Below the pieces are notes generated by a model. That model saw only the letters and a list, made by a program, of their open reading frames with translations, made no database searches and was not told the origin of the DNA. Source: DASVTR01 sp033855775 (GTDB lineage Bacteria > Acidobacteriota > Blastocatellia > Pyrinomonadales > Pyrinomonadaceae). From it: a stretch of 15,649 bases of DNA. This document shows, piece by piece, positions 6,944-13,194 of the stretch. The translations under genes were made by a program, and so were the position numbers. The stretch spans positions 1 through 15,649 of the forward strand of contig JAWVFT010000078.1 in NCBI GenBank assembly GCA_033855775.1, written 5' to 3'. The number at the start of each line of letters is the position of its first letter. Positions within the stretch are counted from its first letter, which is position 1.

Positions 6944-7282
6944 TTACTTGCGTTCGGTGTCCTTCTTGCGCCCGACGCTCTGCGCTTGATTGGAGGGGCG
7001 CCCGAACTGCGCCACCACCTGATCGCGCATGGCGACGACGGCTTCGTGCAGTTCCCATTCGATGGCCGTCGCGTCGTCGCGGGCGGCGGCGGCGAGGGCT
7101 GCGGTCTGCGTCTCGTTTGACTGCTTGCCGAGCATGTTGTCTCTCAGGGTCTTGAGCTTAGCGAGCGTCAGGTTAGAGTTAGCCGGAGCATAGTCGGTGA
7201 CAGTTTCCAGCGCTTCCAGGCTTTCGAGGTCTTGAGCAAGTGTTTTCGGGCTGATTCGTCTTGTTTTGTCTTTTATCGCCAT
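6944..7282 (-). CDS. Hypothetical small helical protein
   Basis: A 112-residue cytosolic protein with no signal peptide or membrane helix, starting MAIKDKTRRISPKTLAQDLE. It is rich in Ala, Leu, Lys, Asp and Gln, lacks Cys, and is expected to be almost entirely alpha-helical with a basic tail (GRKKDTERK). I have an impression of similar unnamed proteins in Acidobacteriota but cannot assign a function. ATG 7282 is chosen because GAGGAGA (complement of 7291-7297) lies 8 bp upstream; a GTG one codon earlier is possible. A near-consensus promoter and a structured leader precede it, which argues strongly that it is a real, expressed gene. It converges on the bacilliredoxin gene. Confidence 0.75.
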   Translation of the reverse strand: MAIKDKTRRISPKTLAQDLESLEALETVTDYAPANSNLTLAKLKTLRDNMLGKQSNETQTAALAAAARDDATAIEWELHEAVVAMRDQVVAQFGRPSNQAQSVGRKKDTERK

Positions 7283-7305
7283 CACACAATTCTCCTCTAG
7301 TCATT

Positions 7306-7351
7306 TAACTGGGCAGGGTTAAGGTTGAAGAGGGCTGAGAACCCCCAGTTA
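7306..7351 (-). promoter_or_regulatory. Stem-loop in the leader of the small helical protein gene
   Basis: On the minus strand the leader can fold with 8-bp perfect arms (TAACTGGG at 7306-7313 and CCCAGTTA at 7344-7351 on the plus strand), with an inner GGTT/AACC extension across a short bulge. The structure ends 9 nt before the ribosome binding site, so it may influence translation or mRNA stability. No known riboswitch class is recognised. Confidence 0.4.
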
Positions 7352-7372
7352 TGTTCCAGAAGCGGCAGGCGC

Positions 7373-7402
7373 ATAATATTCTTGCCGTCGAAATCCTGTC
7401 AA
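7373..7402 (-). promoter_or_regulatory. Near-consensus sigma-70 promoter for the small helical protein
   Basis: Read on the minus strand, a perfect -35 TTGACA (7402-7397), an 18-bp gap and a -10 TATTAT (7378-7373) predict transcription from about 7366 and an 84-nt leader. It is the best promoter match in the window. Confidence 0.65.
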
Positions 7403-7426
7403 GAGAAAGTTTTGTCAGGAGGCCGC

Positions 7427-7828
7427 TCAAAGGCTCAACGACGTGGCTCGCGTCTCTCGTTCCTGAGCAGCCAGCAAGCGCTCGATAGTTATCGCCAGCA
7501 GTTCGAGGTTGTCTGATTTCTTAACAATGAGAATCGGCGTCCGTTCCCTGTTCGCTATCTCTCTGGTAAAGCGTGTCAACTCCTGCGCCGTCCCATCCAT
7601 CAACACTTCGTCAAACACGAAGAGCGAATGCTTCAGATGTTTGATGAACAGGCGCGCGACACAGGCAGCAGGGGCGCGCACTACCCAACATTCGTCAAGC
7701 CGCTCTGTCAGATACGTCAATAACGCGAGGTCAAGCCCGACGTAGAGAACGCGGTGCGGGCGGGCGGACATCCGGCGATACAAGGCTCTGGCGTGATAAG
7801 AGGGTTCATCCTCTGTTATCATGTGCAT
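7427..7828 (-). CDS. Stand-alone degenerate receiver-like (CheY-fold) protein
   Basis: A 133-residue protein without output domain. Residues 26-120 follow the alternating pattern of a response-regulator receiver: strand RVLYVGLD, helix, strand CWVVRA, helix, strand HSLFVFDEVLMDG, helix, strand TPILIVKKSD, helix. Asp73 in LFVFDE occupies the phosphoacceptor place and Lys103 or Lys104 the conserved lysine place, but the acidic pair normally found after strand 1 is absent (VGLD instead of VDDE), so Mg-dependent phosphorylation is doubtful. The assignment is by pattern, not by clear family identity. The start could be ATG 7828 or ATG 7822; neither has a clear Shine-Dalgarno. It is divergent from the XRE regulator and lies 144 bp upstream of the small helical gene on the same strand, though that gene has its own promoter. 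Confidence 0.6.
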   Translation of the reverse strand: MHMITEDEPSYHARALYRRMSARPHRVLYVGLDLALLTYLTERLDECWVVRAPAACVARLFIKHLKHSLFVFDEVLMDGTAQELTRFTREIANRERTPILIVKKSDNLELLAITIERLLAAQERETRATSLSL

Positions 7829-7954
7829 GGTTTGAAGATTGAAAACTTAAGCAACGGCCAATGCGACGGCTCATCCTCAGAGTGGACTAAATGAGCATCG
7901 CCGTTTGTTATGAAAGGTTCATACTTACGGCGACCACGTTATGCAGAGCCATCT

Positions 7955-7972
7955 TACTCTCTGTTGAGAGTA
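7955..7972. promoter_or_regulatory. Palindrome between divergent genes, possible operator
   Basis: TACTCTC (7955-7961), spacer TGTT, GAGAGTA (7966-7972) is a perfect 7-bp inverted repeat 49 bp before the XRE gene. Such sites are typical operators for small XRE repressors, and autoregulation is a plausible inference. An imperfect dyad also lies at 7866-7904. Otherwise the 193-bp gap between the divergent genes shows no recognisable -35/-10 pair for the XRE gene. Confidence 0.35.
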
Positions 7973-8021
7973 GAAACAAGCTTCGGCACGCAATCTTTAT
8001 CTCATCAGGAGGCCACGCCTG

Positions 8022-8300
8022 ATGGGCAATCCGCGTCCGAAGCCAGAACGCCTTGCCGAAAAGTTGCGGCAGATTCGGCTTGCGCTTGGGCTTTCTCAAA
8101 CCGAGATGCTCAAACTTTTGGGATTTGAAGAAGGGATGAAGTACGCAAGAATCTCAGAATATGAGCAAGGAATCCGTGAGCCGTCGCTACTGACGCTCCT
8201 TGCATATTCTCGCGTGGCAGGCGTGCATATGGAAGTTTTGGCCGACGATGAATTGGACTTACCCGCAAAGCTGCCAGCCAAGCTGAAACACTCACGCTGA
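8022..8300 (+). CDS. XRE-family helix-turn-helix regulator
   Basis: A 92-residue protein made almost wholly of one lambda-repressor-like DNA-binding domain. Residues 10-65 (LAEKLRQIRLALGLSQTEMLKLLGF...RISEYEQGIREPSLLTLLAYSRVAGV) give the five-helix domain with the recognition helix around YARISEYE. The short tail VLADDELDLPAKLPAK holds no second domain. ATG 8022 has a perfect AGGAGG (8007-8012) 9 bp upstream. The target is unknown; the divergent receiver-like gene, its own promoter, or the restriction-modification gene about 730 bp downstream are candidates. A controller role for the latter would be a guess, since the long repeat array lies between them. Confidence 0.88.
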   Translation: MGNPRPKPERLAEKLRQIRLALGLSQTEMLKLLGFEEGMKYARISEYEQGIREPSLLTLLAYSRVAGVHMEVLADDELDLPAKLPAKLKHSR

Positions 8301-8490
8301 CCTTGTAAGCAACCTGATGCGCTTTGTAGGCAAGAAAGGGTTTAGCGGCAAAGCCTATCAGATTGGACTATCAGGCAAAGCCGACCGGACACATCGCAAA
8401 TATTATTGCTACTCACGCCTCATCCATGTAACAAAACCGTACATTTTCAGCCGCGAGCCGCTATTTCTCACGGGCGATGTCAAATATCTT

Positions 8491-8847
8491 GCAAGCGAGG
8501 TCACTTCGCTGGCGCGCGAGATGACTTCGCATGCGTGCGAGGTCATCTCGCTGGCATGTAATCTGACCTCGCGCGCGTGTAATTCGACATCGCGCGCATG
8601 TAATCTGACCTCGCACGCATGTAATGTGACCTCGCGCGCGTGTAATCTGACATTACACGCGCGCGAGGTGACTTCGCGCGTGTGTAATTTGACTTCGCGC
8701 ACGTGTAATCTGACATTACAGGCGCGCGAGATGACTTCGCTGGCATGCGAGGTCAGTTCGCGCACGTGTAATTTGACTTCGCACGGGTGCGAGGACGCTT
8801 CGCGGGCGTGACATTCGAGTTCGCGGGCGTGATATTTGAGTTTTCCG
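8491..8847. repeat. 21-bp degenerate tandem repeat array, 17 units
   Basis: Seventeen consecutive units of exactly 21 bp run from 8491. Two unit flavours alternate irregularly: one built on TGTAATCTGACCTCGCGCG and one on TGCGAGGTCATCTCGCTGG. In the plus frame fifteen units read as heptapeptides of the form A-C-N-L-T-S-R or A-C-E-V-T-S-L, before a TGA at 8809. The minus strand is open through the same stretch with related heptapeptides (such as REVTSRA), because some units are inverted copies of others. I see no ribosome binding site or sensible N-terminus, so I treat it as a repeat rather than a gene. The rest of the interval 8301-9027 holds two copies of GGCAAAGCC (8347-8355, 8374-8382) and no other gene. 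Nearly matching 20-bp sequences, CGGGCGATGTCAAATATCTT (8471-8490) and CGGGCGATGACATATTTCAA (8849-8868), border the array. Confidence 0.85.
8629..8669. repeat. Perfect 18-bp inverted repeat inside the 21-bp array
   Basis: ACCTCGCGCGCGTGTAAT (8629-8646) and its exact reverse complement (8652-8669) face each other across CTGAC. A second, weaker inversion of TGTAAT around CTGAC occurs at 8704-8720. These mark where array units change orientation. Confidence 0.85.
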
Positions 8848-9027
8848 GCGGGCGATGACATATTTCAATTCGGCGCGTGGAGTTCAGAGGGGCAATGTTT
8901 CGCTAATGTCGGGCCAATTTAGCCGCAAGTGCGTGTAGAATAAGGGCGTCGTCTATGGCGCAGGCTGTGGACGGGACGGGCGGGGCGGGCGCGTGAGAGA
9001 ATTTCGGGATTTTCGGGCGGAAAGCTG

Positions 9028-12000
9028 ATGCAGACACTCAATCTCAAGCCGACGGACAAGAAAGTCGGGGAATATTACAAGGCTCTGGCGGAGTTTAAGG
9101 CCCGCGACGTGTCGCACGAGACGGCTGTGCGCTCGGCTTTCCAGAGTTTGCTGGACGCCTGTTGCAGCAAGTTCGATTGGAAGCTCGTCCCCGAGTGGCA
9201 GATTAAGCGGGCGCAGGGCCACGCCTTGCGGGCGGACGGCGCGCTGGTGGACGGCTTTCGCCTCTCGCATGGATTGTGGGAGGCGAAGGACGCCGCCGAT
9301 GATTTGCGTAAAGAGGCGCGCAAAAAGTTAGACCTCGGATACCCCTCCGAGAACATTCTCTTTCAGGCGCCGGAGCGCGCCATTCTCTTCCAGAACGGCA
9401 AAGAGACGCTGGACGAAGACATCACCAAGCCTGAGAAGCTGGTGCAGACGCTCAAGCAATTCTTCGAGCATCAGAAGCCCGAATACGCCAACTGGGAAGA
9501 TGCCGTCAACAACTTCGGGGCGAGCGTGCCGCAACTGGCCCACGCCCTGGACGAATTGATTGAGCAGGAGCGCAAGGACAATCCGCGCTACCGGCAGGCG
9601 TTTGAAGACTTCGCTGCATTGTGCCGCCAGTCAATCAATCCGAACCTTTCCGACGATGCCGTCGAAGAGATGTTGATACAGCACCTACTGACCGAGCGCA
9701 TCTTTCGCAAGGTCTTCAACAACCCGGACTTCACGCGCCGCAACGTCATCGCCGCCGAGATTGAGCAAGTGATTGACGCACTGACTTCTCACTCCTTCAA
9801 CCGCGACGAATTTCTGAGCCGCCTCGACTACTTCTACCGCGCCATCGAAACGACCGCCGCCACCATTGACGACTTCAGCCAGAAGCAGGAATTTCTCAAC
9901 GCCGTCTACGAGAAATTCTTTCAGGGCTTTTCCGTCAAGGTCGCAGACACGCACGGCATCGTCTATACGCCGCAGCCGATTGTCAGCTTCATGGTCAAAA
10001 GCGTCGAAGACATTCTACAGAAGGAGTTCGGCAAATCCCTCAGCGCCCCCGGCGTCCACATCCTAGACCCCTTCGTCGGCACCGGCAACTTCATCGTCCG
10101 CGTCATGCAGGAAATCAAGAAGACCGCCCTCGAACAGAAATACCGCCACGAGCTACACTGCAACGAGGTCATGCTCCTGCCCTACTACATCGCCTCGATG
10201 AACATCGAGCACGAATACTTCGAGCTAACGCGCAGCTACGAACCCTTTCAAGGCATCTGCCTCGTTGACACCTTCGAGCTAGCCGAAGGCGCGCAAACCC
10301 AACTCTCCTTCATGACGCCCGCAAACACCGCCCGCGTCGAACGCCAGAAACGCTCGCCCATCACCGTCATCATCGGCAACCCGCCATATAATACAAATCA
10401 GCAAAACGAGAATGATAATAATAAGAATCGTAAGTACAAGCAGATGGACAAGCGCGTCAGCGAGACTTACGCCAAAGACTCTAAGGCCACGCTTGTCAAT
10501 AAATTGAATGATCCTTATGTAAAAGCTATCCGTTGGGCATCAGATCGAATAAATGATGAAGGAATCATCGCATTCATTACGAACAATAGCTTTTTAGAGC
10601 AGTTAGCGTTTGATGGGATGCGGAAACATTTACACCAAGACTTCAACCGAATTTATGCCTTTAACTTACAAGGTAATATTAGAAAGGATTCAATGCGGGA
10701 TGGTATAGCGCTTGGCGAGAAAAACACTATCTTTGGACTTTCGGCTATGGTTGGGATAGCAATAACTTTTTTCATTAAGAGTAAATCTCTATCAGACCAC
10801 AAGATTTTTTATTCTGAAGTAGATTTTCGATCTACACGCAATGAAAAGTTTATTCTGCTTGAGAATACAGGAAGCCGCTCCCACCTTAATTGGAGCGAAT
10901 TGCAGCCTGACGTAAAACAAACTTGGTTAACTGAAGATTTACAAGCTGATTTCGATTCATATATACCCCTTGGCTTGAAAGAAGGTAAAGCGGCAAAGTC
11001 GTCAAACATTGAAGCTATATTTAAGTCTTACTCATTAGGTGTCTCTACCAATCGTGACAGTGTTGTCTATGATTTCGATTTAGATAACCTGCTCCGCAGA
11101 GTCAATCAATTCTGCGACGACTACAACTCTGAAGTCTCCCGCTATCAACAAAAAGGTAAACCCACAAACATAGATGATTTTATAAAATATGACCGGATAA
11201 AGTGGAGTCGAAATTTAAAGCGTGATTTAAAGAATGGTAAGTTGCTTTCCTATGATCCATCGAATATTCGCATAGGCATTTACCGCCCCTTCACCAAAAA
11301 GTTTATTTATTTAGCGGAGACAATAATTGATGAATTAGGAAAGAATAAACTCTTCTTCCCTACGCTTGACGCTGAAAGCGAGAATCGCTTTATCTGCGTT
11401 ACTTCCCCCGGTTCAGAAAAACCCTTCTTGGCGCTTCTTAGCAATACTATTCCTGATTTACATTTAAGTAGTCCGGGGACGGGTGCTCAATGCTTCCCCT
11501 TCTACATCTACAACGCAGACGGCACACACCGCCGCGAGAACATCACCGATTGGGCGCTCGCACAATTCCGCGAGCGCTACGGGGATGCGTCCATTACGAA
11601 GTGGGACATCTTTCACTACGTTTACAGCTTGCTCCATCACCCGCTCTACCGCGAGCGGTATGCGGCCAACCTCAAACGCGAGTTGCCGCGCATCCCCTTC
11701 GCGCCCGACTTCCAACACTTCGCGCAGGCGGGCGCGCGGCTCAGTGAGCTTCACGTCAACTACAAACAGCAGCCCGAATACCCGCTCGAAAGAATCGAGC
11801 AGCCCGGACGCGTCCTCGATTGGCGTGTCTCCAAGATGAAGCTCTCCAAAGATAAACGCTCGCTCATCTATAACGACTTTCTTACCCTCGGCGGCATCCC
11901 GCCCGCAGCCTTCGAATACCGCCTCGGCAATCGCTCCGCCCTCGAATGGATTATTGACCAGTACCAGACGACCACCGACAAACGCAGCGGCATCACCAAC

Positions 12001-12123
12001 GACCCCAACCGCCCCGCAGACCCGCAATACATCCTCCGCCTCATCGGTCAAGTCATCACCGTCAGCCTCGAAACCGTCCAACTCGTCCGCGCTCTCCCCG
12101 GCCTCGGCCTCTCGGAGAATTAA
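9028..12123 (+). CDS. Single-chain restriction-modification enzyme (nuclease, N6-adenine methyltransferase, target recognition)
   Basis: A 1031-residue enzyme expected to methylate adenine at a specific site and cut unmodified DNA. The N-terminal region (1-160) looks like a PD-(D/E)XK nuclease: RADGALVDG (Asp70 or Asp75) followed by GLWEAKD (Glu85, Lys87). A helical linker follows. The methyltransferase core has YTPQPIVSFMV (313-323), the AdoMet-binding loop DPFVGTGNF (347-355) and the catalytic NPPY (451-454) of N6-adenine enzymes. The C-terminal part (FPFYIYNADG..., KWDIFHYVYSLLHHPLYRERYAANLKRELPRIP, FEYRLGNRSALEWIIDQY) matches the conserved end of type ISP and related enzymes. Unlike true type ISP proteins (about 1500-1600 residues) there is no SF2 helicase, so it is closer to a type IIG layout. 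Start ATG 9028 has only a weak purine-rich site upstream. Codons from about 10381 to 11485 are strongly AT-rich. Confidence 0.88.
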   Translation: MQTLNLKPTDKKVGEYYKALAEFKARDVSHETAVRSAFQSLLDACCSKFDWKLVPEWQIKRAQGHALRADGALVDGFRLSHGLWEAKDAADDLRKEARKKLDLGYPSENILFQAPERAILFQNGKETLDEDITKPEKLVQTLKQFFEHQKPEYANWEDAVNNFGASVPQLAHALDELIEQERKDNPRYRQAFEDFAALCRQSINPNLSDDAVEEMLIQHLLTERIFRKVFNNPDFTRRNVIAAEIEQVIDALTSHSFNRDEFLSRLDYFYRAIETTAATIDDFSQKQEFLNAVYEKFFQGFSVKVADTHGIVYTPQPIVSFMVKSVEDILQKEFGKSLSAPGVHILDPFVGTGNFIVRVMQEIKKTALEQKYRHELHCNEVMLLPYYIASMNIEHEYFELTRSYEPFQGICLVDTFELAEGAQTQLSFMTPANTARVERQKRSPITVIIGNPPYNTNQQNENDNNKNRKYKQMDKRVSETYAKDSKATLVNKLNDPYVKAIRWASDRINDEGIIAFITNNSFLEQLAFDGMRKHLHQDFNRIYAFNLQGNIRKDSMRDGIALGEKNTIFGLSAMVGIAITFFIKSKSLSDHKIFYSEVDFRSTRNEKFILLENTGSRSHLNWSELQPDVKQTWLTEDLQADFDSYIPLGLKEGKAAKSSNIEAIFKSYSLGVSTNRDSVVYDFDLDNLLRRVNQFCDDYNSEVSRYQQKGKPTNIDDFIKYDRIKWSRNLKRDLKNGKLLSYDPSNIRIGIYRPFTKKFIYLAETIIDELGKNKLFFPTLDAESENRFICVTSPGSEKPFLALLSNTIPDLHLSSPGTGAQCFPFYIYNADGTHRRENITDWALAQFRERYGDASITKWDIFHYVYSLLHHPLYRERYAANLKRELPRIPFAPDFQHFAQAGARLSELHVNYKQQPEYPLERIEQPGRVLDWRVSKMKLSKDKRSLIYNDFLTLGGIPPAAFEYRLGNRSALEWIIDQYQTTTDKRSGITNDPNRPADPQYILRLIGQVITVSLETVQLVRALPGLGLSEN
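10381..11485 (+). other. AT-rich internal segment of the restriction-modification gene (probable recombined specificity module)
   Basis: Composition changes abruptly inside the gene. By hand count, 39 of 60 bases are G or C at 10021-10080 and again 39 of 60 at 11521-11580, but only 22 of 60 at 10741-10800 and 21 of 60 at 11161-11220. The change begins at the NPPY motif and ends before the conserved FPFYIYNADG block, so it covers residues of about 452-819: the end of the methyltransferase and the target recognition region. The reading frame is intact. Confidence 0.85.
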
Positions 12124-12298
12124 GTCATCGCCCGCCCCTGCGGCTTTCGTTTCCTCTCCCGCTTTTCATGCTAAGATGCGCGTCGCTACAAGCCGGTGGA
12201 TGGCCCCTCGTGGAAGCGAAATCGCGCGACGGCAAAAGCGGTTGGCGGCCTCTTGCTTTTCTATCCGGCAACATATTCAATGATGAGGAGAAGAGTCT

Positions 12299-13075
12299 AT
12301 GCCCGATGACCAACGCCCCCTTGAGTCTGCGCCGCAGGCCAGCAATAGCGTCATAGTTCAACCCGGCGGACGTGTCTTTCCGACAATTAACGCGGCCCTC
12401 GCCAGCATCACCGACAACAGGCTACAGAAGCAATACCTGCTCTCCGTCGGCCCCGGCACATATAACGAGAAGGTGACGATGAAGCCCTTCGTCAGCATAC
12501 AGGGCGCGGGGCAGGAGTTGACGACGATTACACAGCCCGCCGCGTCCGACGCCTTCAGCGGCGGCACAGTGATGGCCGCCAGCAATTGCACGCTCGCCAA
12601 CGTCACCGTCAGCAGCCTCGGCGGCGTCTGGGGTTCCTACAGCACGGCCCTCTCTTGCAGCGGCGCGATAAACTTCAGCGTCGATAGCTCGACACTGATT
12701 GTTGACGACCAGAATCAGGCGGGCGTCAATCAATGCACGCTCGACGCCGCTTTGAACACCTTCGAACCGCTCTCGCAAATCAGAGTCTTTTACTGCCTCA
12801 TCAAATGCACGGCGCAGAACAACCAGTCGGGCGCCGCCGCGGCGGGCATCGCCGCGCAGTCAACCGCAGATATTTTCTACAGCAAGCTCGTCGCCAAAGG
12901 CGGCAGGCAGCCCTTCGGCGTTATCACCGCCCGCAGCAGCCGCGTCACGATTGACAACGGCTACGTCGAAGGCAGCTACTTCGCCCTCTACGACTCGGAC
13001 GGAGGAGCCATCATCACCGCCAACAAATGCCAGATTAACGGCCCCGTCTCAAACGGAGTGGTAGTCAACAACTAA
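12299..13075 (+). CDS. Right-handed beta-helix (pectin lyase-like fold) protein, function unknown
   Basis: A 258-residue protein whose first part (VFPTINAALASI...YLLSVGPGTYNEKVTMKPFVSIQGAGQELTTIT, about 26-79) matches the opening of pectinesterase-like beta-helix domains, followed by repeated short strands rich in Asn, Ser, Thr, Ala and Gly typical of parallel beta-helix coils. The catalytic blocks of pectinesterases are not visible, and there is no signal peptide, so a structural or binding role is more likely than pectin hydrolysis. ATG 12299 has GAGGAG (12285-12290) 8 bp upstream. The 175 bp before it contains a weak AAAAGC/GCTTTT hairpin (12234-12260) that might end the upstream gene. Similar stand-alone beta-helix proteins occur in phage and in secreted polysaccharide enzymes; neither context is supported here. 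Confidence 0.75.
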   Translation: MPDDQRPLESAPQASNSVIVQPGGRVFPTINAALASITDNRLQKQYLLSVGPGTYNEKVTMKPFVSIQGAGQELTTITQPAASDAFSGGTVMAASNCTLANVTVSSLGGVWGSYSTALSCSGAINFSVDSSTLIVDDQNQAGVNQCTLDAALNTFEPLSQIRVFYCLIKCTAQNNQSGAAAAGIAAQSTADIFYSKLVAKGGRQPFGVITARSSRVTIDNGYVEGSYFALYDSDGGAIITANKCQINGPVSNGVVVNN

Positions 13076-13079
13076 CAGC

Positions 13080-13163
13080 AACGACGCGAGCCGCAACGTT
13101 GCGCGAGGCGCGGGCGGGTCAGCCGCTCCAGCTTTATCCCGCGACGTTGCGGCTCGCGTCGTT
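13080..13163. repeat. 20-bp perfect inverted repeat, probable terminator
   Basis: Arms of 20 bp (13080-13099 and 13144-13163) are exact reverse complements, with 44 bp between. An inner CGCGGG/CCCGCG pair (13109-13114, 13138-13143) extends the structure after a bulge, and the left arm overlaps the 12-bp palindrome CGCAACGTTGCG (13092-13103). It starts 4 bp after the beta-helix stop and ends 31 bp before the recG start; a short T-rich stretch follows the right arm. It most likely terminates the beta-helix transcript but is unusually long. Confidence 0.7.
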
Positions 13164-13177
13164 TCTTCTCATCCCTG

Positions 13178-13186
13178 TGCTATCAT
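13178..13186 (+). promoter_or_regulatory. Candidate extended -10 promoter of recG, possibly leaderless
   Basis: TGC-TATCAT (13178-13186) is an extended -10-like box 8 bp before the recG ATG, with no good -35 and no Shine-Dalgarno. Transcription would begin at or next to the ATG, as at nnr, where the same TATCAT hexamer occurs. Confidence 0.4.
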
Positions 13187-13194
13187 CGCACGCG

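Noticed and set aside
8317..8811. A 164-codon open frame through the 21-bp array on the plus strand (and a 150-codon one on the minus strand)
   Set aside because: No ribosome binding site, no recognisable N-terminal part, and openness on both strands is explained by the repeat lacking stop codons; the array even continues past the stop.
8491..8847. CRISPR array
   Set aside because: Units abut without unique spacers, 21-bp period is too short, and no cas genes are present.
8022..9027. XRE regulator as controller (C) protein of the restriction-modification enzyme
   Set aside because: About 730 bp with a repeat array separates them, no shared operator is visible, and this XRE type seems common outside restriction loci; left only as a possibility.
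13099..13194. 32-residue N-terminal extension of RecG
   Set aside because: It would be encoded by the inverted repeat and has no family similarity; ATG 13195 fits better.
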